A stretch of 64,000 nt of DNA from Bacteroidota bacterium (GTDB lineage Bacteria; Bacteroidota; Bacteroidia; B-17B0; Aurantibacillaceae). Positions 50,730-59,031 of the stretch are shown here, piece after piece. Each line of letters starts with the position of its first letter. Within the stretch, counting starts at the first letter, position 1. The stretch lies in the NCBI GenBank assembly GCA_017303905.1, contig JAFLBH010000001.1, forward strand, positions 1,589,809 to 1,653,808, written 5' to 3'. The notes under the pieces were generated by a model. That model saw only the letters and a list, made by a program, of their open reading frames with translations, had not been told where the DNA came from and made no database searches. The translations under genes were made by a program, and so were the position numbers.

Positions 50730-51980
50730 ATGAACATTCAAGATATAAAACAACGATTTGGAATAATTGGTTCTAATCAATTACTTGAAAGAGCTATTGA
50801 TATCGCCCGACAGGTGGCGCCTACTGATTTAAATGTTTTAATTAATGGAGAGAGCGGAACCGGTAAAGAAGTATTTCCGCAAATCATTCATCAAAATAGT
50901 TCGCGTAAACACGGACAATATATTGCTGTGAACTGCGGTGCTATTCCCGAAGGAACTATAGACAGTGAGTTATTTGGTCACGAGAAAGGTTCATTTACCG
51001 GCGCAACGGAAGCACGCAAGGGTTACTTTGAAGTAGCTAACGGAGGAACCATTTTCTTGGATGAGGTTGGTGAGTTACCACTTGCTACTCAAGCACGTTT
51101 GCTGCGTATTTTAGAAACCGGTGAATACATAAAAGTTGGTAGCAGTAAAGTTCAAAAAACAGATGTGCGTGTAATTGCCGCAACAAACATTAATTTTTTT
51201 AAAGCTATTGAAAAAGGTAAGTTCAGAGAGGATTTGTATTACCGATTAAACACCGTTCCGATTTATTTACCACCCTTAAGAGAACGTAAAGAAGATATTC
51301 ACTTGCTCTTCAGAAAATTTGCAAGCGATTTTGCAGCGAAATACCGAATGCCGGTTATTAAATTGACATCCGATGCAGAGCAGATTTTGATCAATTATTA
51401 TTGGCCGGGTAATGTGCGTCAGCTGAAAAACATCACCGAACAAATTTCCATTATTGAAAAAAACAGAGAGATTAATGCCGATGTGTTGCTTACCTATTTA
51501 CCAAATTATGGTGTAAACAATTTACCTGTGTTGAGCCGAAACGAAGCAGCACAATCTAACATCGATATCAACGAGCGCGATATCTTTTATAAAGTGTTGG
51601 TGGATATGAAAAAGGATTTAAACGATTTGAAGAAAGTGGTGCATGATATTGTATTGGCTTCACAAGGACAAATCAGCGGAATTAGTAATGATGATGTACA
51701 GATAGTAAATCGATTATACAATGAAGTAGCAGCAGAAAATGAATTGCCTGTAACGACACCTTCTGTTTCTGTACATCCGGTTACCATTCACAAAAAGGCC
51801 GACGGAATTAATTTACCGATTGAAGTGGAAGAATCACTTTCGTTACAAGACAAAGAAATTGATATGATTAAACGTGCCTTGAAAAAACACAAAGGCAAAC
51901 GAAAATACGCGGCACAAGAATTAGGAATAAGTGAGCGAACATTGTATAGAAAAATTAACGAGTATAAAATTGCCGAGTAA
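50730..51980 (+). CDS. Sigma-54-dependent transcriptional activator without receiver domain
   Basis: 416 residues. The AAA+ domain starts almost at the N-terminus: Walker A GESGTGKE (40-47), the GAFTGA loop is GSFTGA (87-92), Walker B FLDE (109-112), and WPGNVRQLKN in sensor II. A ~90-residue linker follows, then a Fis-type HTH (about 375-412; YAAQELGISERTLYRKI). No receiver, GAF or PAS domain is present, so it is constitutively competent or controlled by a partner. In this phylum such a gene typically stands between miaB and lptE. Confidence 0.92.
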   Translation: MNIQDIKQRFGIIGSNQLLERAIDIARQVAPTDLNVLINGESGTGKEVFPQIIHQNSSRKHGQYIAVNCGAIPEGTIDSELFGHEKGSFTGATEARKGYFEVANGGTIFLDEVGELPLATQARLLRILETGEYIKVGSSKVQKTDVRVIAATNINFFKAIEKGKFREDLYYRLNTVPIYLPPLRERKEDIHLLFRKFASDFAAKYRMPVIKLTSDAEQILINYYWPGNVRQLKNITEQISIIEKNREINADVLLTYLPNYGVNNLPVLSRNEAAQSNIDINERDIFYKVLVDMKKDLNDLKKVVHDIVLASQGQISGISNDDVQIVNRLYNEVAAENELPVTTPSVSVHPVTIHKKADGINLPIEVEESLSLQDKEIDMIKRALKKHKGKRKYAAQELGISERTLYRKINEYKIAE

Positions 51981-52484
51981 GTGAAGAAGATAATTTATTT
52001 ATTGATACTGGTTAGTTTGGGAATTGCGTCCTGTAAGGTGAAGTATTCACTAAGTGGTGCAACCATTCCGCCTGAAGCAAAAACTATTTCGGTTGCTTTC
52101 TTTGCCAATAACACAACATTAGGTGCCCCAAGTTTATCTCAACGCTTTACGGAAAAATTGCGCGACATGGTTTCATCGCAAACTAACTTGGCACTCATGA
52201 GTCAGAATGGAGATTTGCAGTTTGAAGGATTTATTGCCGATTATAACATTGCACCGGTTGCAGTTCAGAGTACCGACCAAGCGAGTTTAAACAGATTAAC
52301 GATAAGTGTGAATGTGAAATACAGCAACCGTTTTGAAGCCACCAAAAATTTCGAGCAATCTTTTACCCGTTTTGCGGATTACAGCAGTCAGAAATCCATT
52401 GAATCAATGGAGCCTGAATTAGTTCAGGAAATTTTCAGACAAATTACAGAAGACGTTTTTAACCGTGCGTTTAATAATTGGTAA
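51981..52484 (+). CDS. lptE: LPS-assembly lipoprotein LptE
   Basis: 167 residues from a GTG next to the regulator stop. Lipoprotein signal ends GIASCK (Cys18). KYSLSGATIPPEAKTISVAFF, the LSQRFTEKLRDMV segment and the C-terminal YSSQKSIESMEPELVQEIFRQITEDVFNRAF (in part) match the Bacteroidota LptE family. It plugs the LptD barrel that inserts LPS in the outer membrane. Fits with lpxK in the same window. Confidence 0.88.
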   Translation: MKKIIYLLILVSLGIASCKVKYSLSGATIPPEAKTISVAFFANNTTLGAPSLSQRFTEKLRDMVSSQTNLALMSQNGDLQFEGFIADYNIAPVAVQSTDQASLNRLTISVNVKYSNRFEATKNFEQSFTRFADYSSQKSIESMEPELVQEIFRQITEDVFNRAFNNW

Positions 52485-52516
52485 ATCTTCCATTAAAAAT
52501 GTATCTTTGAGTTAAG

Positions 52517-53500
52517 GTGAAGCAAAACGAATTCATAAACCTATTGTCCAATCCTGCCAATGCAGGTTCAAACGATTTGGCGAGTTTGCAGGAATTGAAA
52601 AAGCAGTTTCCGTTTTTTCATTCGGCGCACATGTTGCTCACCTTAGTTTCTCGAAAATATGATAGCGGACTGTATCAGCAAACACTCAAACAAACAGCTA
52701 TCAGTATACCAAATCGCGCGAGATTACATTCTTTACTTAATGAGTTTGTGAGTAAGCCAAGCATTGAGATAAAAGATGAGGTTAAAAACGAAACGATTCA
52801 ACCGATAATTGATACAAAGAAGGAAGCCAAGGAAAAGGTTTCGGAAATTGATCACTTAAAAGCCATTGAATTATCTGCAGAAGCCAAGGAAGAAGAATTA
52901 AACAAATTAGTTGAGAAGGAAATTCAGAAGGATATTATAACAGCATTTGTAGAGAAGGAAGTTTTAAAAACCCCTGACTGGTATAAGAAGCAAGAAGCAA
53001 CGCACGATAAGGAACCAATTACTCATTTAACGGAAAGCAAAAAAGAGGAGGAAGCTCCACAGATATCTTCCGGAAGTTTTTCGGATTGGTTGCAAGCACT
53101 CAAGAAAGCCGATAGAGTGGAAGAGAAGCCGGTGACGAAGGATAAAAGCGAAGAAGAAAAATTAGAAAAGAAGCTCAAAACGGAAGTTAAACCTATTGCA
53201 GAAAAAGATAAAATTGAGAAGAAGGCGAAACAACAATCCATCATTGATAAAATCATTGAAGTAAATCCTTCTACGATTCGTCTCGACCCGAATCAGCGTT
53301 TCTTTGCCGCGGATACCAAGGCAAAGGAAAGCTTAATTGAAAACGAAGAGCTTGTAACAGAAACACTTGCAAAGATTTATGCCCTTCAGGGAAATATTTC
53401 CAAAGCTGTTCGAGCCTATGAAATATTAAGTTTGAAATTTCCACAAAAAAGTGCTTACTTTGCAACCCTTATTCAGAATTTAAAGAAACAGAACCAATAA
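52517..53500 (+). CDS. TPR-like charged protein of the miaB-secG run, function unknown
   Basis: 327 residues from a GTG start. The first ~80 residues are helical (NEFINLLSNPANAG, LKKQFPFFHSAHML). A low-complexity Lys/Glu-rich part fills about 90-260, and a C-terminal TPR-like unit ends it (TETLAKIYALQGNISKAVRAYEILSLKFPQKSAYF, in part). No signal peptide, so it is cytoplasmic. It lies between lptE and secG with short gaps, a conserved placement in the phylum; its function is not known. Confidence 0.7.
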   Translation: MKQNEFINLLSNPANAGSNDLASLQELKKQFPFFHSAHMLLTLVSRKYDSGLYQQTLKQTAISIPNRARLHSLLNEFVSKPSIEIKDEVKNETIQPIIDTKKEAKEKVSEIDHLKAIELSAEAKEEELNKLVEKEIQKDIITAFVEKEVLKTPDWYKKQEATHDKEPITHLTESKKEEEAPQISSGSFSDWLQALKKADRVEEKPVTKDKSEEEKLEKKLKTEVKPIAEKDKIEKKAKQQSIIDKIIEVNPSTIRLDPNQRFFAADTKAKESLIENEELVTETLAKIYALQGNISKAVRAYEILSLKFPQKSAYFATLIQNLKKQNQ

Positions 53501-53510
53501 ATAATACAAT

Positions 53511-53897
53511 ATGTTTTTATCAATTATTTTAATCATCGTTTGCTCACTTTTAATTTTAGTGGTGTTGATGCAAAACTCTAAAGGTGGCGGAATTTCAAGT
53601 CAGTTCAGTGGTGCAAATCAAATTATGGGTGTTCGTCGCGGAGCGGATGTGATTGAAAAAGCAACATGGACCTTAGCAATAGCATTATTAGTTTTAAGTT
53701 TATTAATGACTCCAAAGATGGGTGATACCAGTGATGCTGCGTCAAAGCCAACTGAGTCTGTAACTCGTAAAAAAGCAGCTGGTGCAGTAATGCCTCAGCA
53801 AGCTCCTGCTCAGCAGGCACCCCAACAAGCTAATACACCGGCGCCTCCTGCAGGTGATGGTGCCGCACACAGCGAAGGTGATGGACATCAGCATTAA
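53511..53897 (+). CDS. secG: Preprotein translocase subunit SecG
   Basis: 128 residues. Two membrane segments (about 3-20 and 52-70) flank the KGGGISSQFSGANQIMG loop typical of SecG, with a Pro/Gln/Ala-rich C-terminal tail ending HSEGDGHQH (longer than in E. coli). It assists SecYE in export. A strong terminator follows. Confidence 0.93.
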   Translation: MFLSIILIIVCSLLILVVLMQNSKGGGISSQFSGANQIMGVRRGADVIEKATWTLAIALLVLSLLMTPKMGDTSDAASKPTESVTRKKAAGAVMPQQAPAQQAPQQANTPAPPAGDGAAHSEGDGHQH

Positions 53898-53911
53898 TCT
53901 TTAAAAAATTA

Positions 53912-53931
53912 AACCCCGGATTTCCGGGGTT
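53912..53931 (+). terminator. Terminator after secG
   Basis: 9-base stem AACCCCGGA / TCCGGGGTT with a very small loop, followed by TTTTTTATTTG. Ends the miaB-secG transcript. Confidence 0.9.
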
Positions 53932-53987
53932 TTTTATTTGTTGTAATTGTGACAAGTATCAATGCATCGCTTTACAATCAAAATACC

Positions 53988-53995
53988 TATTTTTG
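53988..53995 (+). promoter_or_regulatory. Candidate -7 promoter element (TATTTTTG)
   Basis: Fits TAnnTTTG, 15 bases before the aspartate kinase ATG at 54011; it also explains why the TTG at 53993 should not be the start. Confidence 0.45.
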
Positions 53996-54010
53996 AAATC
54001 AAATATTTCT

Positions 54011-55279
54011 ATGCAAGTTTTTAAATTCGGAGGAGCATCGGTAAAAGATGCAGCAGCAGTAAAAAATGTTGCTGAGGTTTTAAAGAAGTATGCTAATAAA
54101 CCAACGGTCGTGGTTATTTCAGCCATGGGAAAAACAACCAATGGTTTGGAAAATTTAGTGAATGCTTATTTTAAGAAAACAGGAAACGCCGACTCTGAAT
54201 TGCAAAAAATCAAAGACTATCATTTTCAAATTATAGGTGAATTATTTCCGGCTAAAAATCATCCGGTTTATAATGAAATTGAAAACACTTTTGTTGAACT
54301 CAATTGGATTATTGAAGATGAACCGGTAGGAAATTATAATCAAGAGTATGATCAAATTGTTTGCATGGGCGAAATTATTTCTACAAAAATTGTTTCTGCT
54401 TACCTGAATGAAATTGGTGTTAAGAATAAATGGATGGATGCGCGCGGAATTATTCAAACGGATAATACGTATCGTGAGGGAAAGGTTAATTATGAATTAA
54501 GTGAATCGTTGGTGAAGTCGCAGTTAATGCCGCAATTCGACAACAGTAAGATTGTGATTACACAAGGATTTATTGGTGGAACATCAGAAAATTTCACGAC
54601 CACGTTAGGACGCGAAGGTTCTGATTATACAGCTGCATTATTAGCCTATTTTACCAATGCTGAAAGTGTAACTATTTGGAAAGATGTAGATGGAGTACTG
54701 AATGCCGATCCGAAATGGTTCAAAAACACGAAAAAGATAGACGAACTAAGTTACTATGACGCCATTGAGTTAACATACTACGGCGCAACGGTAATACATC
54801 CAAAAACAATCAAGCCTTTACAGAATAAAAACATCCCATTGTATGTTAAGTCATTCTTGAATCCGGATAAGAGCGGAACAATTATTCATGATGGAGGAAA
54901 AAGATTACCAATTCCGGGATACATTTTCAAAGTAAATCAAATGCTGATTTCTATTCAGCCTAAGGATTTTTCATTTATTGCAGAAGATAATTTAAGTTCC
55001 ATCTTCGAATTGTTTTCGAAATACGGTGTGAAAATTCACGTGATGCAGAATTCTGCAATAAACTTCACCGTTTGTACTGATTATGATGAACAAAAAACAG
55101 TTCCGTTAATCGATGATCTACAAAAACAATTTAAAGTGCTTTACAACACCGGGGTTGAGCTCTTAACAATCCGTAATTACGATCAGGAAACCATAAATAA
55201 GCTTACCGAAAACAAGAATATACTTCTGGAGTTAAAATCCAGAAACACAGCACAGTTAGTTATGACTGATATTCAGTAA
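54011..55279 (+). CDS. Aspartate kinase (monofunctional)
   Basis: 422 residues from ATG 54011. Phosphorylates aspartate in the lysine/threonine/methionine pathway. KFGGASVKD (5-13; the Ala replaces the usual Thr, as is common in this group), the VVISAMGKTTNGLE segment, the GREGSDYTAAL loop and WKDVDGVLNADP are family motifs. Two ACT domains at the C-terminus (from about 305) imply feedback inhibition. The ACT region has the expected IQPKDFSFIAEDNLSSIFELF start. No leader-peptide or riboswitch element was recognised. Confidence 0.93.
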   Translation: MQVFKFGGASVKDAAAVKNVAEVLKKYANKPTVVVISAMGKTTNGLENLVNAYFKKTGNADSELQKIKDYHFQIIGELFPAKNHPVYNEIENTFVELNWIIEDEPVGNYNQEYDQIVCMGEIISTKIVSAYLNEIGVKNKWMDARGIIQTDNTYREGKVNYELSESLVKSQLMPQFDNSKIVITQGFIGGTSENFTTTLGREGSDYTAALLAYFTNAESVTIWKDVDGVLNADPKWFKNTKKIDELSYYDAIELTYYGATVIHPKTIKPLQNKNIPLYVKSFLNPDKSGTIIHDGGKRLPIPGYIFKVNQMLISIQPKDFSFIAEDNLSSIFELFSKYGVKIHVMQNSAINFTVCTDYDEQKTVPLIDDLQKQFKVLYNTGVELLTIRNYDQETINKLTENKNILLELKSRNTAQLVMTDIQ

Positions 55280-55417
55280 GTTATAGCAAGCGTCTGTAAT
55301 GTAATCTTTTTAACAAAAAATAGGGGCCTGCGTTTGTTTTTTAAAATTCTTTAACTAATTTAGTGCCCTAAGTATATTCAGCATAAAGTGCTGATTTAAA
55401 ATTTAAACCAATAAAAA

Positions 55418-56380
55418 ATGAAAAAACTATTTACTAAAGTTGTAGTAGCAGTAGCTGGCTTTTCAAGTGTTTTAATGGCTCAGCAAGATCCTCAATTCAC
55501 TCAGTTCATGCATAGCAAGTTAATCTATAACCCAGGTTATGCGGGAACAAGTAATGCCATTTGTGCAAACGTTTTGTATCGTAAGCAGTGGGTTAATTTC
55601 CCTGGTGCTCCATCTACAGGATTATTAAGTGCAGATATGCGTGTTATTCCGGCTTTAGGTGTTGGTATTAATTTTATGAATGATGCTATCGGAGCAGACA
55701 AAACGAACTTCTTCCGTGTAGCAGCAGCCTACAATAAAGATATGATGAGCGGTACTTTAGGTGCCGGTATCGATGTAGGTATCTTACAAAAGTCAATTAA
55801 TAATGATTGGATTGCTCCGGAGCCTGGGAAGGCTGATTCTTATATCCCTGGTTATTCAGCTACATCAGGCGGAACAGCGAATCCTGGTTTAAATAAAGTT
55901 ACTTACGACTTAGGTTTTGGTTTGTATTTTCATATCCCTGGTAAAATGTATGTAGGTTTATCATCTACTCACTTACCGGCTCAAACATTAAAAGGTGGCG
56001 ATAAAATCACTTTTGAAATGGCACGTCACTATTACGTAATTGGAGGTTATACTTTCCCAATTAATCCACGTAATGATGTTAGCGCTAACGTTAAAGTTAA
56101 GTCTGATGCTGCTACAACTCAGTTAGACGTTAACTTAACATATGAATACGATAAATTCATCTGGTTAGGTGTTTCTTACCGTATGGAAGATGCTATCGCT
56201 CCGATGTTAGGTGCACGTTTATTAAAAGACAAATCATTAAAAATAGGGTACTCATATGACCTTCCGATGTCAAAAATCAAAGGCCATACATCTGGTACTC
56301 ATGAGATTATGTTAGGTTATTGTATGGTTAAGAAGACCGCAAAACCTACCGTACATGGTAACGTTCGATTCTTGGAATAA
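55418..56380 (+). CDS. PorP/SprF family type IX secretion membrane protein
   Basis: 320 residues. Signal peptide ends SSVLMAQ. The family opening QDPQFTQFMHSKLIYNPGYAGT is followed by barrel strands. In F. johnsoniae SprF and in P. gingivalis PorP, this is an outer-membrane protein required for T9SS export of some cargo; it typically precedes gldK. The codon choice here (GGT, CGT, ACT) is more biased than in neighbouring genes, in line with high expression. Confidence 0.92.
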   Translation: MKKLFTKVVVAVAGFSSVLMAQQDPQFTQFMHSKLIYNPGYAGTSNAICANVLYRKQWVNFPGAPSTGLLSADMRVIPALGVGINFMNDAIGADKTNFFRVAAAYNKDMMSGTLGAGIDVGILQKSINNDWIAPEPGKADSYIPGYSATSGGTANPGLNKVTYDLGFGLYFHIPGKMYVGLSSTHLPAQTLKGGDKITFEMARHYYVIGGYTFPINPRNDVSANVKVKSDAATTQLDVNLTYEYDKFIWLGVSYRMEDAIAPMLGARLLKDKSLKIGYSYDLPMSKIKGHTSGTHEIMLGYCMVKKTAKPTVHGNVRFLE

Positions 56381-56421
56381 TAAAAATTGTAACCTTTTCA
56401 AAAATCTTACGTTAAAACCAC

Positions 56422-56492
56422 TTTACCAGACTTTTTGTTATATTTGTTCAAAACTTGTTAATAACACAAAAGTGTAACTAAAATCTGGTAAA
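56422..56492 (+). promoter_or_regulatory. Long inverted repeat and -7-like motif in the porP-gldK gap
   Basis: TTTACCAGA (56422-56430) and its exact complement TCTGGTAAA (56484-56492) enclose 53 bases. Inside are a TATATTTG motif (56439-56446) and a small ACAC-AAAA-GTGT hairpin. It may form a leader structure or hold a gldK promoter. Confidence 0.4.
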
Positions 56493-56517
56493 AAGGTTAT
56501 AAACTAAAACAACAATT

Positions 56518-58062
56518 ATGAAAAAACTATTGGTATTAGCTTCATTTGTTGCGGTCGTTACCGGTTGTAATAAAAAAACCGGTGAGTTGGTTGGTGTAGG
56601 AGGCCGCGAACCCTGGTATCAGCCCGATCCTTACGGTACCTTGTACATCCCAATGGGGAGCTATCACATGGGTCCAAGTGACGAAGAAGTTACTATGGCT
56701 CATACTGCCAAATCTAAAATGGTTTCGGTTCAGGCGTTCTATATTGATGATTCCGAAATCTCCAATAATGAGTACCGCCAATTCGTTTATTGGGTGCGTG
56801 ACTCTATTGCTCGTAAGTTATTAGCTTTTGGTTCTAACCCTGAGGCCGAAGACTTCCAGATCTCTCAAGAGGACTTCTTAGAAGTATGGCCTATATATAA
56901 AGGTGATAACAATCTTCAAGATCCATATATTAACTGGGAAAAGCGTATCAACTGGGACAGTCCGGATGAAGATTACCGTGCCGATTTACAACCATTATAT
57001 TTACCGGAAGTAGAACGTTTCTATAACCGTAAAGAAATCGATACTCGTAAATTAAACTACGAATACTACCGTATCGATATTCGTTTAGCAGCTTCTAAGT
57101 CTAATCGTTTCCGCCCTCAAAAGTCACCTGATATTCAGGATGCGGCTCATGAGTATAAGAAAGCTGATTATATTAATGGTGTTGTATTAAATGATGGTCA
57201 AAATGGTGCTCCCGGTTCTCCTTCAACTCCAGTAGGTGATCCTGGTAAAGATCCAAAAACTTTAGGTACCTATAATGTATCTGATCAGGTTTCTGTAGGT
57301 CAAGGTAATTATGTTCCGCGCGAACGTAAAGGTGTTGACCGCTCTGTATTTATCATTAAAGATATTATCAACGTTTACCCTGATACATTAGCATGGGTAC
57401 ACGATTATACGTACTCTTTCAATGAGCCAATGACGAATATGTATTTCTGGCATCCGGCTTACGACCAATACCCAGTTGTTGGTGTAACCTGGAAGCAAGC
57501 TCGTGCATTCTCTATTTGGCGTTCATTATTATTAAACAACTTCTTAATCGGTACTGGTCAGTCTATCGTTAACGATTTCCGTTTACCAACTGAAAGTGAG
57601 TGGGAGAGAGCGGCTCGTGGTGATTTAGATTTATCTCCATACCCTTGGGGTGGTCCTTATTTACGTAATGCTCGCGGATGTTTCTTAGGTAACTTTAAGC
57701 CAATGCGTGGTTCTTATATTGATGACGGTGGTTTCCATTCAGTATATATCTACTCTTATAACCCTAACGATTTCGGTTTATATTGTATGGCCGGGAACGT
57801 GTCTGAGTGGACAAGTAATGCATTTGATGAATCAGCTTATGATTTTGAACATGACTTGAACCCTGATTATGTATACGAAGCTCAGGATAAAGACGCAAAC
57901 GTATTAAAGCGTAAAGTTATTCGTGGTGGAAGCTGGAAGGATATCGGATATTACTTACAAAATTCAACTAGAACTTACGAATATCAGGATACAGCGAAAT
58001 GTTATATTGGTTTCCGTAACGTAATGACTTATTTAGGCCGTTCAAAAGGTGACGATATTTAA
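56518..58062 (+). CDS. gldK: Gliding motility/T9SS lipoprotein GldK
   Basis: 514 residues. Lipoprotein signal ends VVTGCNK (Cys17). SUMF1/formylglycine-generating-enzyme-like domain: YIPMGSYHMGPSDEE, the FYIDDSEISNNEYRQF segment, PTESEWERAARGD, NVSEWTSNAF and VIRGGSWKD. The FGE active-site cysteines are not evident, in line with a structural role. GldK (PorK) forms the periplasmic ring with GldN/PorN under the outer membrane. Operon with gldL, gldM and gldN. Confidence 0.96.
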   Translation: MKKLLVLASFVAVVTGCNKKTGELVGVGGREPWYQPDPYGTLYIPMGSYHMGPSDEEVTMAHTAKSKMVSVQAFYIDDSEISNNEYRQFVYWVRDSIARKLLAFGSNPEAEDFQISQEDFLEVWPIYKGDNNLQDPYINWEKRINWDSPDEDYRADLQPLYLPEVERFYNRKEIDTRKLNYEYYRIDIRLAASKSNRFRPQKSPDIQDAAHEYKKADYINGVVLNDGQNGAPGSPSTPVGDPGKDPKTLGTYNVSDQVSVGQGNYVPRERKGVDRSVFIIKDIINVYPDTLAWVHDYTYSFNEPMTNMYFWHPAYDQYPVVGVTWKQARAFSIWRSLLLNNFLIGTGQSIVNDFRLPTESEWERAARGDLDLSPYPWGGPYLRNARGCFLGNFKPMRGSYIDDGGFHSVYIYSYNPNDFGLYCMAGNVSEWTSNAFDESAYDFEHDLNPDYVYEAQDKDANVLKRKVIRGGSWKDIGYYLQNSTRTYEYQDTAKCYIGFRNVMTYLGRSKGDDI

Positions 58063-58070
58063 TTGAAAAA

Positions 58071-58132
58071 ATCAAACACAACATAAACACAAAAAACAAA
58101 CACAAACAAAACAATTACTAACTAACAAACAA
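58071..58132 (+). promoter_or_regulatory. G-free, A/C-rich leader of gldL
   Basis: About 62 bases of almost only A and C with a few T and no G, between the gldK stop and gldL start (for example ACAAACACAAACAAAACA). Such a stretch cannot fold and may promote initiation at gldL. Confidence 0.45.
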
Positions 58133-58140
58133 ACAGAGCT

Positions 58141-58938
58141 ATGAGTCACAAATTACCGAAAGTAACAGGTTTCAAAAGGTTCTTACACCTTTCATCATGT
58201 ATTGGAGCATCCGTTGTAATCTTAGGTGCTTTATTTAAAATCATGCACTGGCCGGGTGCGTCTGCGATGCTTATCGTAGGTCTTGGTACAGAGGCGTTCT
58301 TATTCTTATTATTCGCGTCAGATATCCCACATGAGGAATATGATTGGTCTTTAGCTTACCCTGAGTTATCAGGTATGGGTGGACATGGTGAAGAGGAGCA
58401 TGCAGGAAGTGGTCTTCCGGTAGCAAACCAATTAGATAATTTATTAGAAGAAGCAAAAATCGGTCCTGAGTTAATTGAAAGTTTAGGAAACGGTATGCGT
58501 TCATTAAGCGATAACGCAAGTAAAATTGCTGATATTAGTAATGCAACTGTTGCTACTAACGAATACGTTGATAGCGTAAAGAGAGCTTCATCAAATGTTT
58601 CTACATTAGCTGATACATATCAAAAAGCTGCTCAGTCAATGTCTGACTTAGCTAATTCAAACGATGCCGGTTATTCAATTGGTGAATCATTGAATAAAGT
58701 GTCTAAGAATTTATCTGCATTAAATGCAACTTACGAATTACAATTACAAGGATCAAAAGATCATTTAGATGCTACCAACAAGTTCTATGATGGCTTAGCT
58801 GACTTAATGAAAAACTTACATGATTCAGTTGAAGATACTCGTAAGTATCGTCAGGAAATGTCTAGCTTGTCAAATAACTTAACTGCCTTAAATACTATTT
58901 ACGGCAATATGTTAAATGCAATGAATTTCAAAGGCTAA
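58141..58938 (+). CDS. gldL: T9SS motor subunit GldL
   Basis: 265 residues. Two membrane helices at about 15-34 and 40-60, with KIMHWPGA between them. Glu51 in TM2 corresponds to the intramembrane acidic residue of the GldLM proton-driven motor. The cytoplasmic part (about 65-265) is helical with coiled-coil repeats (SVEDTRKYRQEMSSLSNNL, in part). With GldM it forms the rotary inner-membrane motor energising T9SS and gliding. Confidence 0.96.
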   Translation: MSHKLPKVTGFKRFLHLSSCIGASVVILGALFKIMHWPGASAMLIVGLGTEAFLFLLFASDIPHEEYDWSLAYPELSGMGGHGEEEHAGSGLPVANQLDNLLEEAKIGPELIESLGNGMRSLSDNASKIADISNATVATNEYVDSVKRASSNVSTLADTYQKAAQSMSDLANSNDAGYSIGESLNKVSKNLSALNATYELQLQGSKDHLDATNKFYDGLADLMKNLHDSVEDTRKYRQEMSSLSNNLTALNTIYGNMLNAMNFKG

Positions 58939-58947
58939 ATTTCGCAT

Positions 58948-58968
58948 TGATGTAACTTGATTACATCA
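58948..58968 (+). other. Intercistronic hairpin between gldL and gldM
   Basis: Perfect 8-base stem TGATGTAA / TTACATCA with CTTGA loop, 9 bases after the gldL stop. No T-run follows, so a processing or stability element is more likely than a terminator. Confidence 0.45.
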
Positions 58969-59031
58969 TTAGCGTTATTTAATCTTTATTCAAATTAATT
59001 TACGTTTAATCTTATATAAAGAAATTAAAAA

